A DNA stretch of 23,751 nucleotides from Hyphomicrobiales bacterium (lineage in GTDB: Bacteria > Pseudomonadota > Alphaproteobacteria > Rhizobiales > JAJFHC01), in assembly GCA_021775835.1 (NCBI GenBank), contig JAJFHC010000198.1, forward strand, positions 1 to 23,751, in the 5' to 3' direction. Position 1 is the first letter of the stretch, and each line of letters starts with the position of its first letter. Positions 16,925 to 23,751 of this stretch are shown piece by piece. The notes beneath the pieces were generated by a model. That model had not been told where the DNA came from and searched no databases. It saw only the letters and a list, made by a program, of their open reading frames with translations. The position numbers were made by a program, and so were the translations under genes.

Positions 16925-19318
16925 TTAAGCGGAGTGTGGCGTGTTCCTGATTGCCTGGACCCTGCCTGTCGGCTTGTCCGAAACCGTCAGGCCGTTGCGC
17001 GGCAGCAGAACGGTTACCGTCGTACCCACACCTTCCTCGCTGTCGATATGGAGAATGCCGCCGTGAAGTTCCACCAGGGAGCGTGAGATGGCGAGCCCGA
17101 GACCGCTGCCGCCGCGCGTCTTGGTGAACTGATTTTCGACCTGTTCGAACGCTCGCCCGAGTTTGTCTATGTCCTGTTTGGGGATCCCGATTCCGGTGTC
17201 CTTGATCGCAATGCCGACCTGACGGCTGTCGCCGGACGCTTCGATCGTGACCGTGCCGCCGGTCAGAGAAAACTTCACTGCATTTGTCAGAATGTTCAAG
17301 ATGACCTGCTTGAGCGGCCGCTTGTCGCATTGCACCAGGAGTTCGTCCGGCACGCGGTTGTCGATTTCGATGCCGTCTTCCTGGGCGCGCGGGCCGACAA
17401 TCCGGATGCTGTCATCGACGATTCCAGACACCCGGCATTCCTGCATGTCGAGCGTCACACGCCCGGCCTCGATCTTCGACATGTCCAGAATGTCGTTGAT
17501 CACGTCGAGCAGATACTGACCGCTCTGATTGATGTCACAGGCATATTCCACATACTTCTCCGACCCGATTGGTCCGAAAAGGCCGGTTTGCATGACGTCG
17601 GAGAACCCGATGATCGCATTAAGCGGTGTGCGCAATTCGTGGCTCATGTTGGCTAGGAATTCCGACTTCGACCGGTTGGCCGCTTCGGCCCGGGTCTTTT
17701 CCATGGAGTACTTTTCAGCCAGGTCCACAAGCTGTTGTGCCTGGCGCTCAAGTGTACCCCGGGACTTTTGAAGATCACGAACCGTGTCCATCAACTCTCG
17801 CTCGCTGTCCATCAGTCGTTCTTCGTGGTTCTTCAGCGACGTGATGTCTGTACCGACGCTAACGAACCCGCCGTCCTTTGTGCGCCGCTCATTGATCTGA
17901 AGCCAACGCCCGTCTTCAAGCTGAACCTCGAAGGTGTTGCCGCTGTCGCTGTCGCGGGCCGCATCATTACCCTCGTCGTTTGTACTGTCATTTGCCCTGT
18001 CGGAGCCATTGACCGAGATCCGGGTCTTTACGACCGGCTCCTTGGCATTCTTGACCACATCCTCATAGCGTGTGCCCGCGCCCACGACACTGGCGGGCAG
18101 GTTATGGAACTGCTGATACTTGCTGTTGCACATCACGAGGCGGTTGTCTGTGTCCCACAGGACGAAGGCCTCGGAAATCGTCTCGATCGCATCGCGCAAC
18201 CGCATATCGGCTTCGGCACTGCGCGCATCGGCCTGTTTCTGCTCGGTAATGTCGATGGCAATTCCAACCAGATGTGGTGCAAGATCACCGTCGGCAGACG
18301 TGAGTTCTCCCCGGGCGCGAATCCATATCCACCGTCCGTCGCTGTGCCGGATGCGCATTTCCCGGTCAAACGTGGTCTCTCCGTCGCGCATCATCTGTTC
18401 CACGAGCCGGTTCAGCTTCCGGTCAGAAGGATGCAACCTATCCGCCATTTCGCCGAAGGCAAGCAGGCCGTCACGATTGTCCAGCCCAAGCATTTCATAC
18501 ATCGAGCGCGACCAGAAGATATGTCCCCTGGAGACGTCCCAGTCCCACAGGCCGCAACGTCCGCGGTTGAGTGCCTTGTCGAGCCGTGTCGTCGCAACTC
18601 GCAAAGTGTCGTCGGCACTGTTGGCTCTGGTCGCTTCCCAATAGAACGCTGCGGTAATGAGAAGTATCACCAGGCCGGTTGCCAGGAACAGGCTGCAGTA
18701 TACGGTCACGTCACGAACCCATACGGCGATGATGCCGTCGGATAGCTGGACGACGGCCAGTTGCCCGGGAAACCGGCCGAGGCTCCGAACCGTAGCGACA
18801 GCAGCGCTGTCGTCGGGAAGCGTTACCTTTGCAACCGTTCCGGAAATATCCCGCAGAAGTTTGGATGGCAGAATGTCCACCAGCCGCAAACCCTGGTATC
18901 TGGAGGCCGCCGCCGGCGCCGCGATCCGAATGTAACCCGCTTCATCGCTGACAAGTGCTATCCGTCCGTTGGTCAGAATGTTCTCAGGCAGCGATTCGCG
19001 CAGATCCTGGAGGGTCGGTACAGACGGTGTGATACCGGGTGCCGTGACCGCCGCGAGCCGTTGTGAAAGCCTGGCTGTGGTGATATCCGCCACAAGCCCG
19101 GTTTGTTCCATGGCGGTGCTGATGGTTTCCGATCTTCTGGCATAAAGGTGGGTGATAAGTGCTGTGGCGAGCGAGATCAGGAAGACGACCACAAGCCCAC
19201 GAATCAGCCGGCGCAACATCGGCTCCGACAATGTGATGCGTTTGTAGATCGCAACAGTTGCCGGGAGCCCCGCGGCGCGGGCCTGTGAAAACAGCTCTCC
19301 CAACTGAGCGCGTGCCAA
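16925..19318 (-). CDS. pleC: PleC-like PAS sensor histidine kinase
   Basis: A 797-residue membrane kinase. Helices at about 39-60 and 205-226 enclose a periplasmic domain of about 140 residues. Two PAS domains follow (about 248-358 and 372-494), then a coiled coil (about 495-548), HisKA with FLANMSHELRTPLNAIIGFSD (His560), the N-box (Asn675, Asn679), G1 at 707-712 and G2 GSGLGLA at 737-743. The HisKA stretch FGPIGSEKYVEY through LLDVINDILDMSKIEAGR is characteristic of the PleC/PdhS family, which controls phosphorylation of the DivK cell-cycle regulator. The second PAS contains an Asp/Asn/Ser-rich insert at about 437-461. The start appears to be TTG with an AAGGA site about 10 nt upstream; an ATG at residue 34 is the alternative. 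It is downstream of pepN on the same strand, 164 nt away, with TATGAT (minus strand, 19372-19377) as a possible -10. The pleC identity is likely, not proven. Confidence 0.85.
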   Translation of the reverse strand: MARAQLGELFSQARAAGLPATVAIYKRITLSEPMLRRLIRGLVVVFLISLATALITHLYARRSETISTAMEQTGLVADITTARLSQRLAAVTAPGITPSVPTLQDLRESLPENILTNGRIALVSDEAGYIRIAAPAAASRYQGLRLVDILPSKLLRDISGTVAKVTLPDDSAAVATVRSLGRFPGQLAVVQLSDGIIAVWVRDVTVYCSLFLATGLVILLITAAFYWEATRANSADDTLRVATTRLDKALNRGRCGLWDWDVSRGHIFWSRSMYEMLGLDNRDGLLAFGEMADRLHPSDRKLNRLVEQMMRDGETTFDREMRIRHSDGRWIWIRARGELTSADGDLAPHLVGIAIDITEQKQADARSAEADMRLRDAIETISEAFVLWDTDNRLVMCNSKYQQFHNLPASVVGAGTRYEDVVKNAKEPVVKTRISVNGSDRANDSTNDEGNDAARDSDSGNTFEVQLEDGRWLQINERRTKDGGFVSVGTDITSLKNHEERLMDSERELMDTVRDLQKSRGTLERQAQQLVDLAEKYSMEKTRAEAANRSKSEFLANMSHELRTPLNAIIGFSDVMQTGLFGPIGSEKYVEYACDINQSGQYLLDVINDILDMSKIEAGRVTLDMQECRVSGIVDDSIRIVGPRAQEDGIEIDNRVPDELLVQCDKRPLKQVILNILTNAVKFSLTGGTVTIEASGDSRQVGIAIKDTGIGIPKQDIDKLGRAFEQVENQFTKTRGGSGLGLAISRSLVELHGGILHIDSEEGVGTTVTVLLPRNGLTVSDKPTGRVQAIRNTPHSA

Positions 19319-19482
19319 GTCCCAGATTCCTTCGATAAAACTAAAGTCGACGAAGGTAGCCCCACCCCCGAATCATACCCCCATTGATTCGAAGTTCGGC
19401 TGATTTGTCCAGTATCAACAAAAGGTTAATAAAATTAAACTTTCAGGCTCGTGCTAGGAGTCTGATTTGACTCAACAATTTT

Positions 19483-22125
19483 CTATTGCAGCGACTTAGT
19501 GACGATTTCAAAAGTGTCGCGAGACAGCCCCTCCGTGTCCAGAATTCGGCGGAGTTCGGCTTCTGCCAGGCTCCTGCGCCCTGATTCGAGGGCACGCCAA
19601 CTCCTGAAACTACCCGAAAGCCGGGCGGAAACCTGCGGATTCTTGCTGTCCAGTTTGATGATGATGTCGGCGACCAACCGGTACCCCGCCCCATCGGCCC
19701 GGTTGAACGCGGCCAGGTTGGCGCCGGCCAGCGTGCCCACCAGGGCCCGCACCTTGTTGGGGTTGCTCATGGAAAACGCTGGATGGGACAACAGGTCTGA
19801 TACCCGGTCAATGGCTTTTTCCTCCGGTCCAAGCGCATTCAGCGACAACCACTTGTCGACCACAAGGTGGTCTGTCTGCCAGCGATCGAAGAACGTCGCC
19901 ATGGCTTCATTGCTTTCGCGTGAGTCGATCCCGGCCAGAACATTCAGGGCCGCCATCTGATCGGTCATGTTGCTTGCGTCCGTAAAATGCCGGAAGGCGA
20001 GAGCCGGTCCCCCGGTACCACTTGCAAGATAGGCCATGGCCGTGTTCCTGAGCGCGCGCCGGCCGGCGGCCGGTGCGGCCGGTGAGAAGACCTCGTTTAC
20101 GTCGTTGGAGAAATAGACTGTTTCAAGTTCAGTTTTGAGTTGATCCGCAAGGGATGCCTTCAGGTGTTCCCGGGCGATGTGAATTGCGCCTGGATCGACA
20201 TCTTGCCCAATGACACGGGCCAGGTCGGTTTCTCCAGGGAGCGCCATGATCTGCGCAACAAAGGCCGGTTCAAGCGACGTGTCCCGGACAGAATGACCCA
20301 ACGCCGCGGCAAGCCGCGTGCCTTTGCGTGGCGTATCCCCTTTACGGACGGCGTCAACCATCGAGATCAAAACGTCGGCGCCGTAGGATTGCGCCGCCTC
20401 CCATCGGTTGAACAGATCGCTGTCGTGGGCCATGAGGAACTCCAGGTCACCGTCCCTGTTCTGGCTGACGAGCCGCACCGGCGCCGTGAAACCCCGGTTG
20501 ACCGACACCACCGGTCGCGATCCGATATTCTCGAAACGGAAACTCTGTTCGCGCTGTTTCAGTTCCAGAACCGTGCCCTTGAGCACCGTATCCCCTGAAG
20601 GGATCAACGCCATGTCCTGTCCTTGTTGGTCGATCAGGCCGATGGACAGGGGAACATGCAGGGCCTCCTTGGATTTCTGCCCGGGCGTGGGCGCGCTCAT
20701 CTGCGTGACGGTGAGATCAAGTGTTGATTGTGCCTGGTTGTAGCGGCTGCTCACTGTCACTTCCGGGGTTCCGGCCTGTTCGTACCACAGACTGAACTGG
20801 CCAAGATCCGTCGATCCTGCCGCTTCCATGCAGGCGACAAATTTCTCAACCGTTGCAGCTTCGCCGTCATGGCGCTCGAAATAAAGATCCATCGCCCGGC
20901 GAAAGGCTTCCGGCCCGAGGAGTGTATGCATCATGCGGACAATCTCCGCGCCCTTCTCGTAGACCGTGGCGGTGTAGAAATTGTTGATCTCGATATAGGA
21001 GTTAGGCCTGACCGGATGGGCCAGCGGTCCGGCGTCTTCGGGAAACTGATGACTGCGCAGCAGCCTGACATCCGCGATGCGCTTGACCGCCCGCGATCGC
21101 ATGTCCGAGGAAAACTCCTGATCGCGGAACACCGTCAGGCCTTCCTTCAGGCAAAGCTGGAACCAGTCGCGGCAGGTAATCCGGTTGCCGGTCCAGTTGT
21201 GGAAGTATTCATGAGCGATAATGCCCTCGATGTTGGCATAGTCCGCGTCGGTTGCCGTGTCTGGGCGGGCCAGGACATATTTGTCGTTGAAGACATTCAG
21301 GCCCTTGTTCTCCATGGCGCCCATGTTGAAATCGCTGACCGCAACGATCATGAAAATATCGAGGTCGTACTCCAGGCCAAAGACATCCTCGTCCCATTTC
21401 ATGGAACGTTTCAGCGAGTCCATGGCGTAATCGCACCGGTCTTCCTTGCCGGGTTCAACAAAGATGCGAAGCACAACGTTGCGTCCCGACCCGGTCGTGT
21501 AGGTATCCTCGACACAGGCGAGGTCGCCCGCCACCAGGGCAAACAGGTAGGACGGTTTGGGGTGCGGATCATGCCAGATCGCAAAATGCCGCTCGGTGCC
21601 GTCAACATCGCCGGACTCGACCAGGTTGCCGTTCGACAGCAGGACCGGCGCCTCGGAACGCCCGGCTTCGATCCTGGTGGAAAAGACTGCAAGAACGTCC
21701 GGACGGTCCAGATAGTATGTTATGCGCCGAAAACCTTCCGCCTCGCATTGTGTGCAATAGTTGCCGCCTGATCTGTAGAGCCCGGACAAGGCTGTGTTTG
21801 CCGTCGGATTGCAGACTGTGTCGAGCACCAGCTGAAACGGCTCATTGGGGACTTGTTTGATCGTGAGGTGACTGTCGGTCACTGCATACTCGCCCTGGGC
21901 CAGCATCATCGCGTTGATGTGCACACCCTTCAGGTCGATCTGCTCGCCATCCAGGACCAGCGTCGACGATGGTTCGGCGACGCCTGGGTTGGGGCGCATT
22001 TCCAGCGTTGCGCGAATCCGGGTGGCTTCGGTCGCCAGCCGGACGTCGAGATGAACCGTATCGATCAGATAGTCGGTCGGCTGGTAGTCCTTCAGCCGGA
22101 TTGGCGTCGGAGTGTCGGTTTTCAT
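19483..22125 (-). CDS. pepN: aminopeptidase N, M1 family
   Basis: An 880-residue zinc aminopeptidase that removes N-terminal residues from peptides in cytoplasmic peptide turnover. The substrate-recognition motif GAMEN is at 269-273. The zinc site is HEYFH at 305-309, with His305 and His309 as ligands, Glu306 as general base and Glu328 (LKEGLTVF) as third ligand. The N-terminal beta domain and long helical C-terminal domain fit the E. coli PepN type in length and order. No signal peptide is present. The ribosome site is weak. It lies 153 nt after a small gene of unknown function on the same strand and is followed by the pleC-like gene. Confidence 0.97.
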   Translation of the reverse strand: MKTDTPTPIRLKDYQPTDYLIDTVHLDVRLATEATRIRATLEMRPNPGVAEPSSTLVLDGEQIDLKGVHINAMMLAQGEYAVTDSHLTIKQVPNEPFQLVLDTVCNPTANTALSGLYRSGGNYCTQCEAEGFRRITYYLDRPDVLAVFSTRIEAGRSEAPVLLSNGNLVESGDVDGTERHFAIWHDPHPKPSYLFALVAGDLACVEDTYTTGSGRNVVLRIFVEPGKEDRCDYAMDSLKRSMKWDEDVFGLEYDLDIFMIVAVSDFNMGAMENKGLNVFNDKYVLARPDTATDADYANIEGIIAHEYFHNWTGNRITCRDWFQLCLKEGLTVFRDQEFSSDMRSRAVKRIADVRLLRSHQFPEDAGPLAHPVRPNSYIEINNFYTATVYEKGAEIVRMMHTLLGPEAFRRAMDLYFERHDGEAATVEKFVACMEAAGSTDLGQFSLWYEQAGTPEVTVSSRYNQAQSTLDLTVTQMSAPTPGQKSKEALHVPLSIGLIDQQGQDMALIPSGDTVLKGTVLELKQREQSFRFENIGSRPVVSVNRGFTAPVRLVSQNRDGDLEFLMAHDSDLFNRWEAAQSYGADVLISMVDAVRKGDTPRKGTRLAAALGHSVRDTSLEPAFVAQIMALPGETDLARVIGQDVDPGAIHIAREHLKASLADQLKTELETVYFSNDVNEVFSPAAPAAGRRALRNTAMAYLASGTGGPALAFRHFTDASNMTDQMAALNVLAGIDSRESNEAMATFFDRWQTDHLVVDKWLSLNALGPEEKAIDRVSDLLSHPAFSMSNPNKVRALVGTLAGANLAAFNRADGAGYRLVADIIIKLDSKNPQVSARLSGSFRSWRALESGRRSLAEAELRRILDTEGLSRDTFEIVTKSLQ

Positions 22126-22278
22126 GGTGCAGCTCGTTCATCCTGAAGCGGGAACCAGTTGCCGATACTAATGCACGGCAATTCAAGTACCCACTTCTGT
22201 GAGACCTCGGAGAGAACTGCAAGGAAAAAGACAATCGGAGCGCATGCCGCGCCCTTCAGAACACGGAGATGTCGGGTA

Positions 22279-22806
22279 TCAGTTTTCGATTTTCTTGATG
22301 ATCGCCCGTGCCCGACCCATCAGATTTATCAACTGGTCTGAAAAGTTTTCGGGCGTTTCTTCGGCGTGTTCGTGGATCTTGCGCAGCACATCCACACAAT
22401 CGAGCGCATTGGCGATGACCTTGGCCTGGAATTCTACCCTTAACGGGTCAAGGTCATACTCAGCACCTGGCACACGCCAGCCGCCCCAATCGCGGTCACC
22501 GGTGACAATGACAGGAAACGAGCCGGGAAAGGGATGATTTGTGCACTCGGCTTCCGACCGCCATTTGTTCTGTCCGCGCACCAGGCGCCATTGCTCCACG
22601 CCACCGGTCAGGTCGCTGGTCGACGCGATATCCTCGGGCTGAAGTTCGTCTGCACCGAACTCCCGGCCCATACCGCAGTCATAGGTCACCTTGATTGGTT
22701 CCTCGACACCCTTGGCCCACTGCGGCTTGACATGTTCAATCTGTGCCCATGTGCCCACAGGCTTGACGAAAACGCGTTGATTTTTGTGAAAAACAGCCTT
22801 TGCCAT
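22279..22806 (-). CDS. conserved protein of unknown function
   Basis: I do not recognise a named family in this 175-residue soluble protein. Residues 1-60 look like a small beta-barrel of SH3/KOW type (KNQRVFVKPVGTWAQIEHV, then a second strand region EPIKVTYDCGMGREFGADEL). The middle (70-125) is rich in Trp and Gly (DRDWGGWRVPG). The C-terminus (125-175) is helical and basic at the end. No signal peptide or membrane segment is seen. A purine-rich GAGAGA site precedes the ATG. Coding is supported by its length, position, and lack of overlap with any better gene. It lies upstream of pepN on the same strand and is divergent from cobQ. Confidence 0.75.
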   Translation of the reverse strand: MAKAVFHKNQRVFVKPVGTWAQIEHVKPQWAKGVEEPIKVTYDCGMGREFGADELQPEDIASTSDLTGGVEQWRLVRGQNKWRSEAECTNHPFPGSFPVIVTGDRDWGGWRVPGAEYDLDPLRVEFQAKVIANALDCVDVLRKIHEHAEETPENFSDQLINLMGRARAIIKKIEN

Positions 22807-23039
22807 CTATGAACTCTCTCAAGTCCCCTGCGCATCCTTGCGCAACGGGTACGCCCCAGATCATGGGAAGCATTATCGTAAAACTTCCTTACGGCATGAT
22901 TAATTGTGGAAAACCAGCGTTTCGGCCAACCGGGTTGGTCGGAACACAAAGTTTGAGCCGGCGTTCGCAAATTCTGGTAAGGCCAGTATCCTGATCAACG
23001 CAATGCCGCAAACCGTCGGCAGGCGAAGGAGAACAAGCC

Positions 23040-23751
23040 ATGGCGCGGGCGCTCATGCTGCAGGGCACCGGATCTGACGTCGGCAAGACCGTGCTGGTGG
23101 CCGGTCTTTGCCGGGCGGCAGTTCGCCGCGGGTACTCAGTGCGTCCATTCAAGCCGCAAAACATGTCGAACAATGCAGCGGTTACCGACGATGGCGGTGA
23201 AATCGGTCGGGCCCAGTGGCTGCAGGCGCTCGCATGCGGGGTGCCGCCCAGCCTCCACATGAACCCCGTGCTGTTGAAACCCCAATCGAATTCCGGGTCC
23301 CAGGTCGTGGTGCAGGGGCAGGTCAGGGGTCAGGCCGGCGCCAGGGACTATCAGGCCCTGAAACGTTCCTTGTTCGAGGCGGTTCTGGAAAGTTTTCGGA
23401 TTCAGAACGACGCCTGCGACCTGGTGATCGTCGAGGGCGCCGGCAGTCCGGCAGAAATCAATCTCCGGGCAAACGATATTGCGAACATGGGATTTGCCGT
23501 TGCCACGGACACGCCGGTCGTGCTGATCGGCGACATTGACCGGGGCGGCGTCATCGCAAGCCTGGTCGGCACGCACACGATCCTGTCGGAAGCCGACCGG
23601 CAGCAAATCGTCGGATATATCATCAACAAGTTCCGGGGTGACGTGTCGTTGTTTGACAGCGGTCTCGATGCCATAGGCCAATACACGGATTGGCGATGTT
23701 TCGGCGTCGTGCCCTGGCTTGAAGAAGCCGGTCGTTTGCCGGCCGAGGACT
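23040..23751 (+). CDS. cobQ: cobyric acid synthase CobQ (3' end beyond window)
   Basis: CobQ amidates side chains b, d, e and g of adenosylcobyrinic a,c-diamide, using glutamine and ATP, late in cobalamin synthesis. The 237 visible residues cover the ATP-binding synthetase half: P-loop GTGSDVGKT at 9-17, KPQNMSNNA at 38-46, [14 protein letters not shown] and GDIDRGGV further on. The glutamine amidotransferase half lies outside the window. An AAGGAG site precedes the ATG. The 233-nt upstream region (22807-23039) contains a hairpin around 22924-22940 but no recognisable cobalamin riboswitch. Confidence 0.96.
   Translation, partial: MARALMLQGTGSDVGKTVLVAGLCRAAVRRGYSVRPFKPQNMSNNAAVTDDGGEIGRAQWLQALACGVPPSLHMNPVLLKPQSNSGSQVVVQGQVRGQAGARDYQALKRSLFEAVLESFRIQNDACDLVIVEGAGSPAEINLRANDIANMGFAVATDTPVVLIGDIDRGGVIASLVGTHTILSEADRQQIVGYIINKFRGDVSLFDSGLDAIGQYTDWRCFGVVPWLEEAGRLPAED

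Noticed and set aside
17735..18745. A 336-codon plus-strand frame antisense to the PleC-like kinase
   Set aside because: It lies entirely inside an intact kinase gene and resembles no protein family; long antisense frames are common in GC-rich coding DNA.
19425..19439. TTAA-N5-TTAA near the pleC-like gene, as a possible CtrA box
   Set aside because: The CtrA consensus has seven, not five, bases between the half-sites, and the site lies more than 100 nt from the start codon.
20728..21771. A 347-codon plus-strand frame antisense to pepN
   Set aside because: It is a shadow of pepN, whose zinc motif is intact on the other strand; no plausible ribosome site or domain.
22807..23039. Cobalamin riboswitch before cobQ
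   Set aside because: A weak likeness (CCGCAAACCGTCGGCAGG near 23006) lacks the rest of the conserved core, and no B12-box was found.

Overview
The window looks like chromosomal DNA of an alphaproteobacterium, most likely of the Hyphomicrobiales/Rhizobiales. The reasons are a GlnE whose first nucleotidyltransferase motif has the rhizobial form, a PleC/PdhS-type sensor kinase, an alpha/beta hydrolase-OsmC fusion, a cobyric acid synthase, and a gene order (Do-type protease, response regulator, sensor kinase, glnE, pleC-like kinase, pepN) that resembles, from memory, the rhizobial arrangement. An ectoine synthase gene suggests a salt-exposed, perhaps marine, lifestyle. No database search was run, so the taxonomy is inference.

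Layout. 1-343 (-) is ectC, cut by the window edge. 499-3206 (+) holds an alpha/beta hydrolase-OsmC fusion, a glutathione S-transferase and an exported chorismate mutase. 3354-7233 (+) holds a DegP/HtrA-like protease followed by an overlapping response regulator/histidine kinase pair. 7268-10549 (-) carries an EamA/DMT permease and katG, with a strong hairpin between them. 10954-13902 (+) is glnE. 14170-16506 (+) is a compact four-gene module: an exported EF-hand protein, an ECF sigma factor, a single-span membrane protein (candidate anti-sigma) and a CnrX-like membrane sensor. 16507-16924 is non-coding and carries two interleaved pairs of inverted palindromic repeats and a G10 run. 16925-22806 (-) holds the PleC-like kinase, pepN and a conserved small protein of unknown function. 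23040-23751 (+) is the start of cobQ, cut by the window edge.

How the parts may work together. The left half is about stress and the envelope: compatible solute synthesis, peroxide detoxification (OsmC, KatG), glutathione chemistry, periplasmic protein quality control and an adjacent two-component system. The middle has nitrogen control (GlnE adenylylates and de-adenylylates glutamine synthetase). The most unusual part is the EF-hand/ECF sigma module. Its candidate anti-sigma ends in a short, very acidic predicted periplasmic tail, while the sensor and the EF-hand protein both end in strongly basic tails. This suggests, as a hypothesis only, a charge-based and cation-modulated contact controlling the sigma factor. 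The right part joins cell-cycle/development signalling (PleC-like), peptide turnover (PepN) and the start of a cobalamin gene.
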